Of a stretch of DNA of 64,000 nt, positions 23,301-33,529 are shown piece by piece. Within the stretch, counting starts at the first letter, position 1. The number at the start of each line of letters is the position of its first letter. This DNA comes from Nicotiana tabacum (Eukaryota; Streptophyta; Magnoliopsida; Solanales; Solanaceae), in NCBI RefSeq assembly GCF_000715075.1, contig NC_134097.1:126230997-126294996 (forward strand), read 5' to 3'. The position numbers and the translations under genes are program-made. Under the pieces are notes generated by a model that made no database searches, was not told the origin of the DNA, and saw nothing but the letters and a program-made list of their open reading frames with translations.

Positions 23301-24042
23301 ATTAGGAGTAAATCAAAGCAAAAGCAAAAAGTTTGAATTTTTATTCCTAGATCTTTAATTCGGAGAAAATGGGTGATTTTTCGGAGAGAATAATGGTGGA
23401 TTTGGGGTGAGAGGAGTTGGGGATTATGGGGTATGAATTTGAGTGGATTTCGGAGTGGTTCGTCGCCGTGAGGCGATTTCGGGCGGCGGAGGACGGCGAA
23501 GCAAGGTGACTATCTTGAGGGAGTTTGAAATTGGGAGTGATTAGGTCTAATTGAATTGGGGTGTTGGGATTATGAGGCAAAAGGTTGGATCTGGTCGTTT
23601 AAGTGTGTGGAAAGGCTAAACGACGTAATTTTGGTGTGTAACTACGTCGTTTGGGTGGGGAAAAATGGACCGGGTATGGGAGGTCTGGGCTAGGCGGATA
23701 AGTGAGTTTTTAATGGGGAATTGGGCCACTGAAGTTATTTTTTTGGCCCAGAATCGGAACCCAAACAAATTTTCCTTCCTTCTTTCTTTTTCTTGTTTTT
23801 TAAAACTTAATAAAATTAATTAAAAACCTAGATTAAATCCTAAATCAATCTAATTTGTAAAATTAAACTAATTATCTATTTATACTATTTACATAATTAA
23901 TTAATCTTAAATTAATGAAAAAAAGTTACTAATTTAACACTAAATGCTAAAAATATAAAAATGAACATCACTTTCGTGATTTTTTGTTTTAATAATGCAT
24001 TTAACTTATGCAATTAGATTTTAAATGTAATTAAGACCTACA
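20337..24042 (-). mobile_element. Old Ogre-like LTR in minus orientation
   Basis: The first 500 bp are the reverse complement, clearly diverged, of the U5 end of the Ogre LTR (29500-29807), including CACACCTCC and the tract recording GTGACTTGGGACACC. The order of landmarks (CGTCGTTT promoter region near 23600, GGCCCA tracts) mirrors the Ogre LTR. By comparison with 25508-25880, roughly 0.1 kb at its 5' end is missing, consistent with element A having landed there at 24042. No coding sequence. A strong hairpin lies at 20858-20897. Confidence 0.7.
20858..20897. repeat. Perfect 12-bp inverted repeat hairpin in the old LTR
   Basis: ATCACAACTACG (20858-20869) and its exact reverse complement CGTAGTTGTGAT (20886-20897) are separated by 16 bases, which themselves contain ACGG/CCGT. 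Confidence 0.85.
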
Positions 24043-24047
24043 AATAC

Positions 24048-25507
24048 TATCACGACCCAATTTCATTATAGGTCGTGATGGCGCCCAACACCATTGTCAG
24101 ACAAGCCAACGCGGAAATATTAATAAGTTCTCAATTTACTTTACCAAAACAAGCACAACAATTTCGTAAGTTGAAGTTAAAACAAGTGATAATCAGTAAC
24201 GTACTAAAAATAATTATACAATCCCCAAAAGAATAGTCTATAAATGTGTGTGCCAAGATCTGGTGTCACAAGTATATGGGCATCTATTAGAATATACAAA
24301 AGAGTAAATCTATCCTATTGTGTGAGATAGAATAAACAGCCAAAAGTAAAGAGAGACTCCATCAAGCTACTGAACGGCATAGGAAGGGGGGCAGCTCACC
24401 GTGGAAGTCTCGGACTATGATCAGGAACGCGCACCAGACTGGTAGCCAGATGTACCTGCCTCAGATTTTGTATAATTAAGTACATAAGCGTAGTATGAGT
24501 ACATAAACAATATGTACCCAGTAAGTATCCCGTCTAATCTCGAATAAGTAGAGACGAGAGGTCAACTTGATACTTACTAGGGTCAATAATATAATAAAGT
24601 TTTATGCTCAACATGGATGTCACAGATAATGTCAATGTATACCTAGAAGTAATAAGGCATGCCTAGATAGTATCACAGTTAGCCATTTATATTTCAGAGC
24701 ATTTAACAAAGTAAGCCATGAATAAGATTTCACATAAATATCATGTGCACCTTATGCTGAGGTCGACGGCCCGGTCCAACAGAAAAGAAATTGTGCACTG
24801 CCAGAGGGTCGAATGACGCAAACCATAGATGCATCTATTTCTACTGAGGCGATCGGCCTGATACACAAATATCAATTATCATCAAGAAGGAGCATAAAGG
24901 CGCATTTATATTCAAATAATTCATACAAGTGTTCAAACAAGTGCATACGTTCACATAGGTTCATTTCCAAATTTCTAACATATCTTAAGTGATCTCATTA
25001 GCATGAAAGGATATAAACATTTACAAATTTAGCATGATACGGGTCCTAAACTACTCGGACAATTAACATAGTAGTATCTATGTACGGACTCTCGTCACCT
25101 AGTGCGTACGTAGCCCCCACATTCAGTGGTAATTTATTCAATTATTATATCTATGGGGACAATTCCCTCTTACAAGGTTAGAAATAAGACTTACCTCGCT
25201 CCAAAGCTTCCAATACCAAGAACGTGCTTAAACCCTCAATTTGGAGCCGAACGATCCAAAAGTAATTAAACGAGGTAGGAACTAGTCAATACAAGCTCAC
25301 AAGTTCGCATTCTAACTATTAAAGTAATTTCCCAACCTCAAACACAAGTTTCCTAAAATCCGTCTCGAGGTCCACGCGCCCGGATTCCGAAATTTTTCAA
25401 AGAAAGTTGTTCTTCATAACCTAAGGATCAATAATATATAATTTCTACTTCATTTCATAACAAATTCGTGGTTAAATCTAACTTTTATCAAAACCCTAGG
25501 TTTTGCT
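24048..25507 (-). mobile_element. Chromovirus A 3' LTR, distal part (split by the Ogre)
   Basis: In minus orientation this is the end of the element A 3' LTR. Its plus-strand start TATCACGACC is the inverted partner of TGTAACGACC at 49781, with TG mutated to TA. A 9-bp inverted repeat ATCACGACC/GGTCGTGAT sits at 24049-24079. AATAC (24043-24047) is the expected TSD. The Ogre interrupts at 25507; the first part of the LTR is 48609-49781, giving an LTR of about 2.6 kb. No coding sequence. Confidence 0.7.
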
Positions 25508-27680
25508 TGTAAGCACGTGATTTTTGCTTTACGAGCAATCGCTCCAAAAGAAAATAAAAATAGTGACAAATGATTTCGCTGTACAATTTTTTGAGTTTTC
25601 CGTGACATGTGTTGTTAGTCATTTATGGGTCTGTCCATTTTACATCTAGTCATTACCAAACAAAAATACAAAATGCCTGTCGTTAAAAGAAAATTCAAAA
25701 AAATATATGTATGTGTGCATCGTTCGTTCTAAGCTGTGATCTAACCATTTTTTTATTTTTATTTTTATTTTTTATTGTCCATTTATGTGTGTTTATCGTT
25801 GTGGGTGTCACTCAATATGTGTGTAGGTTTATTTTAATTTTTACATTGTTTTAGGAATTTTTGTTTAAATTGAAAAAAAAAAGGAGAAAAGGAAAATCCG
25901 ATTTGGGCCCCGAAACAAGGCCCAAAACCAAAGTACTGATCCAGTCCAAACCCAGCCTGCCCAAGCACGGACTCAAACGACGTCGTATCGGCGTCCCCAT
26001 TTGAAGCCGTTGATCTGATTCAAAGGAACGGTCCAGATCAGGCTGTCCAACTCACCTCAACGACGCCGTTTCAGGCAAGTTGATCTGAGCCGTCCAACCT
26101 CATTGATCCAACGGTCCCTGGCTCCCTCATGACCCGACCTATTTAGCCGGTTTAACCCAACCCCTCACCTAAACCAAAACGACCCCGTTCCCATACCAAA
26201 CGACCCCGTCCTGTTACCCACCAATAGATCTAAGCCGTTCAGATCACTTGATCTAACGGCTCCAATCTCTCTTCCCCTTCCATATATAAACTTGACCCTT
26301 TACCCCGCACCCCCTATCCGAACCCCCCCCCCTTCAGTCATCTCCTTCCCCGAACCCTGAAACCCCCAAACCCTAACGCCGCCCTAGTTTCCCTTCCACC
26401 AAAACCCGGCGGCATGAACGCCGGTGGCCACCTCCCGAACACCCTAAGACTCCCTCACTCTCCTGAACATGGATCTGTTACTCCCTAGCCTCGAATCACT
26501 TTCGTTCGTCTCGAATCTTCATTTGAAGATTTGAGTCGAACCCGGATCTATGCCAAACCACCCCATCTTCATACCAGACACCCCCTGACCTTCCTCGTGA
26601 CCAAACCAAGCTTGGTTTGGTCCGAATCTACCCACAACTCCCAAAAATCCAGATCTAAAAATCCAGACTTTAGAACACATGCACATGGGGAATCCGGATA
26701 TCCTTAACGGGGGTTTGAGGTCTAATAGACCTTAATCAAGGTGTTCTCATGTGAGAACACCCTGATTAAAGTTTGTTCGGCCTCAAAGGGTCAATGTCGA
26801 GTCAGATTTGGTTCAGTTTTGTCTGGACATTTTTGGTAAGCTTTCTTTTCCTTTTTGTTTTATTCAACTGCTAGTTAAGTATGTTAGCATGTTCTGTTGT
26901 GTTTGTTCGGTGTTTTCTGATACTTTTCTTAATTTCTTCCGTCTTTGTAAAGACCTTTTATTTGGTCAATTGTTTTCTGTGTATGATTTGAATGTGTTCT
27001 GTGATAAACATGATCGTCGATTAGTTTAATCGGCAGATAAGTTAACTCATATAGGCCCCAGTAATTGAACAAAAATTGTCTGATGCCCTTTAGGTCCCTA
27101 AACGTATTGTTTATGTGAGCGATTGATTATTACCTGTTATAATTAGTATAGTCGACTCGATAAATATCGTCGATTAGCTTTCTATAACTAATAAATCGAA
27201 TGAGCTAATAATGTCGCATGACTAATTGAGCTTTGCCACTGACTGTATGCCCCAGCATTGTTTGAAATGGTTTGTTTGCACTGTAAAACTGACTGAAAAA
27301 GGTTCAGCCCAGGCAGTCTTGAGTTCGAACTTTCATCAGTTCAAAAAATGCCCTGATGCTGCAATAGGCAGGGGCAGTAATAATCAAGGTTGACAGGGGT
27401 ATTCTGGGGTGTTAAAAAGAACAGAAGTAATTAGTTTAAGTGAGCTGACAAATGGGGTACTAAATTAGGATTAAACTAATGCCAATGGGGGACAAGACAC
27501 AAGAGTATGGGTTTAAAAGGAATACTAAAATAAGCCCATAATCCTTGATTAAAGAATAAACCAGGCGTGGGGAACAAGAGGGGCTGGCATCAAGAGATGC
27601 TCAAGCATGGGTTTAACAGGGTAGGGGCAGGCTGCAAGTTGCAGCATGGGGGCAGCTTAGCTGCACTTGGTCACTTTGGC

Positions 27681-27690
27681 TTATAAATAG
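27681..27690 (+). promoter_or_regulatory. Probable LTR TATA box, Ogre E
   Basis: TTATAAATAG in the context GGCTTATAAATAGGCC about 2.17 kb into the LTR. The same box is in the 3' LTR at about 46478-46487. The transcription start is predicted about 30 nt downstream. Confidence 0.55.
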
Positions 27691-28847
27691 GCCATTTGAG
27701 AACTGAAAGAGGGCTGGACTTTTAGTCTTCAGAAAAAGAGAAAAACAAAGTGAAAATTTTCAGTCTTAAAGCTAGAGTTTAATCTGAAGAGAGGTCTAGT
27801 GAGTCAAAAGAAAGCCGAAAAACATAAGTTAGTTTCCAAATAGATTGTAACCAAACACCATCTGAAAGTTGAACAAGAATTCATATTGGTCAAGCTGTCT
27901 TGGCCAAGTTCTGTCGTCTGCAGTGACTGAGCTGTTTGTTGGTTGCTGAACTGATTGGTATTTGCTGCATTGAACTTCTTTTACTTCTGGTGTTCATTAC
28001 TCTTCGTCTGGAATTATTGGTTTGGCACTCGACTATTTGCTGGCTTCATTTATTCTGGGAATCATTGTTGGTTGTTCGTGGACTGTGGAAAACAATTTTG
28101 GTTGTTGGTTTGTTGCTGTGCTGTTGCTGTGTATCTGTTGATGCTGTGATTACTGCATACTACTCAACTGATCACTCTCCTTCTTCCTTTCCTTTCCTTA
28201 CCAGGTACACAATTGATACCACCAATGTAACTGAGAGTTTGAGCATGAATGCAAAAGAGAGGACCTGCAGATTGTTTTTATGTATACATGAACTGTTACA
28301 TTAAATGTCATAAAATAGTTACATTTTCGTTTGTATAATAGAAGTAGCCTACATGCTCAGTATATCAATGTAGGTTAATGAATGATAGTCATGTATGTAT
28401 GCTGTTAGGTGAAAAACATTCCCAGGGTAATAGATTGTATTTTAGACTTAGTCTGATGGTGTAGTACATTCTATAATGTAGGCCAAAATAGGTAAACTAC
28501 CCACATGAGTTAAAGTTCTTTCCCCTTTTGCTAGTTTGTCACATATAAATTGATAAAGAACAAAGAATCAGTTCTAGGCCTCAACCTCAGGAAGGCCGAG
28601 CCCAAATCGAAAAATCAGTTAGGCCTGTATCGGAAAAACAGGGCCCAAGTCTGGCCATCTCGCATGAGCTAGGTTTGGGCCCATAATTTGCGGCTAGTTG
28701 TCCATAAGTGCAGTCACGTTTTATGATTCTGTAAAAGCACTTTAAATCCGGTTTTATAATCAACTAAGGCTATTTACTGCTTTCAATTGATAGAGACAAA
28801 CACGACAAGAAACGTAGTTGCTATAGGATATCCTTTAAAAATAACAA

Positions 28848-29437
28848 CGAGATGAGCCTCGATAAAAATAAACAAAACGCAGATGCGGGGCCCTTGTTAA
28901 ATGTATATTAGTAAAGCATTTAGCTTCCAGGACGGGTTGTTTAGCAAATCTCACAACTTTCCTAAAATAACAATACGCTAGACTCTTTAGGACGCGCCTT
29001 AATAAATCTTACCTTCGTAAACTCGGGTGCACATTGATGTGACCCAAATCCAAATCCCAACGGAATCGAAATGTGTTTCTAATCACGGGTACATTGATTG
29101 TGACGTGGTTCGAGATGCGTGTCCATGACGTTGCAAATTCATTTTAAAAAAATAGAATGAGATGAGCCTCGCCAAATAAAAATACAAATTGCGGGGCCCT
29201 CAGTAGATATTTGTTTTAAAAATTATTTAGACTTCGGGATGGACCGTTTAGTAAAATTCCACGGTCCTACCCAAAATAAATACGCTAGTCGCTTTAGGCG
29301 CGCCTTTAATAATTTAATTTCCTTAAACTCGGGTGCACATTGATGTGACCCAAATCCAAATCTCAACGGAGTCAAAGTGTGTCGACGACCACGGGTACAT
29401 TGATTGTAACGCAGTTCGAGATACATTTTCACAACGT
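28848..29437 (+). repeat. Two ~300-bp diverged direct repeats in the Ogre LTR
   Basis: Each copy begins GAGATGAGCCTCG and contains GGGGCCC, a CTTTAGG..GCGCC tract, CTCGGGTGCACATTGATG, CACGGGTACATTGATTG and CGTTGCAA. The period is 310 bp. The counterpart in the 3' LTR is about 47648-48233. Confidence 0.85.
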
Positions 29438-29811
29438 TGCAATTCTTGATAAAAACAGTAAATGATAAAAGCGGTTAAAAGTTAAATTTTGCATATAAGT
29501 TCACACTTGTATAAAATCAGATCATCAAGCCGAATATAACAGTTGAGCGACCGTGCTAGAACCACGGAACTCGGGAATGCCTAACACCTTCTCCCGGGTT
29601 AACAGAATTCCTTATCCGGATTTCTGGTACGCAGACTGTAATATAGAGTCATTATTTTCCTCGATTCGGGATTAAAATCGGTGACTTGGGACACCCTAAA
29701 TCTCCCAAGTGGCGACTCTGAAATAATTAAACCAATCCCGCTTCGATTGTCCTTTAATTGGAAAAACTCCCCTGCGCCCCGCGGGCGCGGAAAAAGGAGG
29801 TGTGACAGCTC

Positions 29812-29829
29812 TGGCGACTCTGCTGGGGA
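29812..29829 (+). other. Primer binding site (tRNA-Arg type), Ogre E
   Basis: TGGCGACTCTGCTGGGGA starts four bases after the 5' LTR. It is the characteristic Ogre PBS, complementary to the 3' end of a tRNA-Arg. Confidence 0.9.
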
Positions 29830-30952
29830 TTTGTATACCCAGAACCACTGGTTCAGGGTTAAGAATTCGAGCTTAGAATAATTGTTATTATTTGGCTTTA
29901 TTTATTATCTGATTATTACATGTTCTGAGCCTAATGTGCTAAATGCTGCTTGTACCGCTTTGATATTATTTGAACTGTATATAAACTGTGCCGAAACCTT
30001 TCTCTTCTTACCTCCGGGGATGTGCTCACTGGTTGAGACTCCCTATTCTGTTAGTGTCATACCCTAAATAAAAGAGGCTCGGAAAGTTTCTAAGCCGGCT
30101 GGCCTTTTGGTTCCCGGAAAGGAGCTCCTTCCTCAACTCGAGTTGTCCGCTCGGGTACACTGTCTAGAACACCGACCCAGGTTTTGAACATAGAATAACG
30201 TGACTTCATGCCGGATCCCTAGTAGGAACGCTTATTTGCATCATGTTGCATATGACTTAGGGGACTCAACACAGGGGTTGGGTCCGTCTAGGACTAGCAA
30301 CCTGATATGAAAAGACCATTCTGGTGCATCCTATTGTTTTCCGTGCACTTATTTGTCCCATGCCCGCATGCTAACCGGTGTTTGAATATTTGGAATATTG
30401 TGAAAAAAAAAGGGAAATAACGGTTAGGAATTGATTGTTTATTGTTGAAAAAAAAGAAAAAACAAATACTGTCAAAAACTCTGCCAAAATTTTGAAAAAA
30501 AGTCGTTGTTCTGTTTTTCAAAAAAATAAAATATCAATAGAAATATAGAGTTTGTCTTGTCATAAAAATTAAAAAAAGGAGATCTTATTTTTAAAATGGT
30601 TTTTTTATGAAAATAATAATAAAAAAGAGTCTTGTGTTGTCTTTACTTTTATTATTTGTTGCAAATATATGTATATATATATATATGAAAAATTCAAAAG
30701 TTTTGCTTTACTTCAAAATGTATATATATCTTTATTTGTGGCAAAAGTATTTGTCTTGCTAAAGGTCTAGAAAAGTCCTTTCAGGCTCCCAGTTTTCGAA
30801 ACAAAAATCCAAAATATTTTCCGTTATTGACTTCTTTAGAAAGTTTTTATATATATATATACGAAAATTCAAAATTCACAAAAAATCGCATATATTTTTG
30901 TTTTTATCAGGATAATTGTCGTTTGTTAAAATCTTATTAATAAATGTGCAGA
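29830..30952 (+). other. Ogre leader, non-coding
   Basis: About 1.1 kb between the PBS and ORF1 without a meaningful ORF. The first part is mixed sequence with GC-rich short repeats; 30360-30910 is strongly A/T-rich with ATATAT runs. A pyrimidine-poor TGTGCAG just before the ORF1 ATG could be a splice acceptor, but I have no supporting donor. Confidence 0.6.
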
Positions 30953-32893
30953 ATGAGCACGATTCCGAATGAACCCTTTTCAATCATGAATAAAATTCCC
31001 CTCCAATTGCGGCTCTGGTGGAATGATTTGGGCAAAGAAGGGCATGACGAAATCAAGAAGTATCTGAAAGGCCTCACGAGTTTGTTGGATATCAGGCCAC
31101 GAGGAGATATCATAAGGACACTAGTCCCCCACTGGGATCCTGCGCACAATGTCTTCCGTTTCTCAGATTTTGAACTTACCCCAACTTTAGAAGAAATAGC
31201 AGGGTATATCGGCAGCGCTGAGACTCCTTTGAGGCACAAATATCTGATTGCTCCAAGAGCTGTAGCAATACACCGGTTCCTGGATTCCTTAAAGATAGTC
31301 AGAACAATTCATAACCCTGACTTGGCAAAAGGTTTTTGCAGCATGAGTTTCATATATCAAAGATATGGTCACATAGGAGGATTCGACAAGCCAGAAAACC
31401 AGTTGTGCAGCAAAGGTAATCGCCAAAAGTGGGAAGAACATAGACGGATTGCTTTCATGATAACTTTCTTAGGACTACTAGTATTCCCAAGAAAATATGG
31501 GAATATTGACATAAAGATAGCAGGGGTCGTCAGTACGTTGCTCACACAGAGTGATAGTACGTTGGCGCCCATGATAGTATCTGATATATTCCGGGCACTC
31601 ACTTCTTGCAAAGCCGGAGGAAGCTTTTTCGAGGGTTGCAATTTGTTGTTGCAAATGTGGATGACCGAACACCTATGTCACCGAGCCCAGTTTCTGAGCC
31701 ATGGATCCGCTGGAAAGACTTGCATAGAGGAGTTCTATACCAGAGTTGATGAAACCTACCTACCAGAAGGAGTCACAGCATGGACCTCATATTTCCATAC
31801 CCTCAACGCCAGTCAAATACAGTGGGCGCTAGGGTGGTTACCGATCGACGAAGTCATATACATGCCAGCAGCCAGGCCCCATTTTCTCTTAATGGGACTT
31901 AAGAGTATTCAACCATACGCGCCGCATCGGGTTTTAAGGCAACTTGGGAGGTATCAGATAGTGCCGAAAGACGAGGATCTGAGCATCCAGGTAATCGAGA
32001 TCAGTCCCGATGGCCAGTTTCCTGAAGCAAGGGTTCGTCAAATTTGGAGCCAATGTCAATACTTAGAAGCAAATACTTGTGTAATGAATCGGGCAAAAGG
32101 GGAAGTTTCGCCCGGGTATCAGGCCTGGTACAAAGGGGAGACATCATCTGGAAGACCAACCAAAAGACCTCACCTGCAAGAATTTGCCAAATCTTCACAA
32201 GAACAGTGGGGCTGGTTGGCCAAAGAGCAGGAATATCTTGTCAAAGCAGGCAAACTGAAGCAACAAGTTCAGGATATGAAGTTTGAGTGCCAATTACAGT
32301 CTGCTGCCCACAAGGGAGAAAAGAACCAGTTAATCAGAGAAGGCGAGATCCTCAAAGCTCAGATCCGGAGAATGAAAAAAGAGGCTAATAGCCAGCTAAG
32401 AAGCCAGGCAGATAAAAGATTGATAGCAGGGTTAAAGGATCAGGTTGCGGAATGCCAGGAAGATTTGGAAAAAGCCAGGGCCAGCACGGCAAAATTGCGA
32501 ACCAAGTGGGCAAAAGGTGCGATGGCTCGGAGGCAGCGCCTGCAACGAGTCATAAGGGAGTATGAACTGAGCGTCGGGACATTAAGGGAAACGAATGCCT
32601 CTCTTCGAGAAAGGATCCTCAAGCAAACACGAGATGCCCAAGCCGACAGAAGGCAATGTTACGATGCAATGACCAGAATGGAAAGGCAAATGGAGATGTT
32701 CCAGGATCAGCTTGCCAACAATGCGCAAACACTGGGATTGAAGAACCAACAGATAAGGCATTTGTTCACAGAAAGGGACAACATCCGGGGAAAGATCGAC
32801 GAGATTGGGCATTACATCTACATGAGATGCCTGGCATGCGAGCAAAAGCCTCGAAAGACCCTCCTTGTTTCCATCATGGGTTGCGTCCACTGA
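30953..32893 (+). CDS. Ogre ORF1 (DUF7745-like domain plus coiled coil)
   Basis: 646 codons from the ATG at 30953, preferred over an in-frame ATG at 30944 because it has A at -3 while the other has T. Residues about 10-370 resemble the plant DUF7745 family: LWWNDLG near the start, a PTLEEIAGYIG motif, HRRIAFMITFLGLLVFP, an SCKAGGSFFEGCNLLLQMW segment, a W-LP-DEV-Y stretch and LRQLGRYQIVP. Residues about 395-600 are a long Glu/Lys/Gln/Arg-rich coiled coil. ORF1 precedes gag in Ogre elements; its function is unknown. The ORF ends at a TGA (32891-32893), yet the same frame stays open for 31 further codons to a TAA at 32987, so the TGA is probably a recent nonsense change. Confidence 0.85.
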   Translation: MSTIPNEPFSIMNKIPLQLRLWWNDLGKEGHDEIKKYLKGLTSLLDIRPRGDIIRTLVPHWDPAHNVFRFSDFELTPTLEEIAGYIGSAETPLRHKYLIAPRAVAIHRFLDSLKIVRTIHNPDLAKGFCSMSFIYQRYGHIGGFDKPENQLCSKGNRQKWEEHRRIAFMITFLGLLVFPRKYGNIDIKIAGVVSTLLTQSDSTLAPMIVSDIFRALTSCKAGGSFFEGCNLLLQMWMTEHLCHRAQFLSHGSAGKTCIEEFYTRVDETYLPEGVTAWTSYFHTLNASQIQWALGWLPIDEVIYMPAARPHFLLMGLKSIQPYAPHRVLRQLGRYQIVPKDEDLSIQVIEISPDGQFPEARVRQIWSQCQYLEANTCVMNRAKGEVSPGYQAWYKGETSSGRPTKRPHLQEFAKSSQEQWGWLAKEQEYLVKAGKLKQQVQDMKFECQLQSAAHKGEKNQLIREGEILKAQIRRMKKEANSQLRSQADKRLIAGLKDQVAECQEDLEKARASTAKLRTKWAKGAMARRQRLQRVIREYELSVGTLRETNASLRERILKQTRDAQADRRQCYDAMTRMERQMEMFQDQLANNAQTLGLKNQQIRHLFTERDNIRGKIDEIGHYIYMRCLACEQKPRKTLLVSIMGCVH

Positions 32894-33178
32894 ATCATGA
32901 ATGAGTTGAAAAACCTGCAGAGGGACCTCACACCAAGGGCCGCGGAAAGGCCGAATGATGCCTCGCGGGTCCCTAAGTTGGAAAATTAATCTTTGGTTGA
33001 GTCCTGTTTATTTGGCTTTGTCGTTTTTCCATATGTTATTTTCCTTTCTTTTAGTCAAAACGGGTTAAGAACTGTGGAGTCTGTACTATTGCTATTCCTT
33101 GCTTGATGTAATTTGTAATAGCAAAATTTTGAGAATGAATTTAATGATTTCACAAGAATTGTGTGCTTTAAGGCAGAA

Positions 33179-33217
33179 CTACGCCTGGTCTGATTCACGC
33201 GGGGACGTGATACGTAG
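33179..33217 (+). ncRNA. Ogre repeated stem-loop, copy 1
   Basis: The outer stem is CTACG (33179-33183) with CGTAG (33213-33217). The inner stem is TCACG (33195-33199) with CGTGA (33206-33210). CTGAT precedes the inner stem and TA follows it. It lies in the non-coding gap 32894-33529 between ORF1 and gag, where I see no other feature. Copies 2 and 3 have the same shape with compensatory changes. Candidate RNA element; no known family recognised. Confidence 0.5.
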
Positions 33218-33529
33218 GCAATCCCCATAAGATTCGACCGCTTTTAATAAATAAAGAGAAAAAATGTAAATAAAATAAAATGCGGGGTTTCGCAAAATAC
33301 TTTAAAAGAGACGAATGAACAAACCGGGATGACGCATGTGGTTTGAAGCAAAGCATGTAGAAACGGTTAGCTGCCTAGGTGCATTGCATCCTCTATGTGT
33401 TATGATCAAATCTGTTAAGCTCTAACACTAACAAAGTTTGTTGTTGTCTGATACCAGACAGTTAGTTGTTAAAGAATTCTGGCAACACATTCATACCAAA
33501 CCAGATCCAAAGGACCGGTAGCAACAAGC

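Larger units (their letters stand above)
25508..29807 (+). repeat. 5' LTR of Ogre element E
   Basis: It starts TGTAAGCACG and ends GGTGTGACA. TATA-like boxes lie at 26283-26290 (TATATAAA) and 27681-27690 (TTATAAATAG). The second sits in the better context for transcription start. A diverged duplication with a 310-bp period covers about 28848-29437. Small ORFs inside (for example 26808-27029 and 27936-28304) have no recognisable product and are not called. Confidence 0.95.

Noticed and set aside
26808..28304. ORFs of 73 and 122 codons in the Ogre LTR (26808-27029, 27936-28304), duplicated in the other LTR
   Set aside because: Cys/Leu-rich translations with no recognisable domain; identity between copies only reflects LTR identity.
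29812..29829. tRNA gene fragments at PBS sites (also 7310-7327)
   Set aside because: Only 18 bases complementary to a tRNA 3' end and no cloverleaf; position after an LTR makes them primer sites.
33179..33217. Hammerhead ribozyme (CTGAT next to a stem)
   Set aside because: The core CUGANGA and the GAAA strand are not present; only CUGAU matches.
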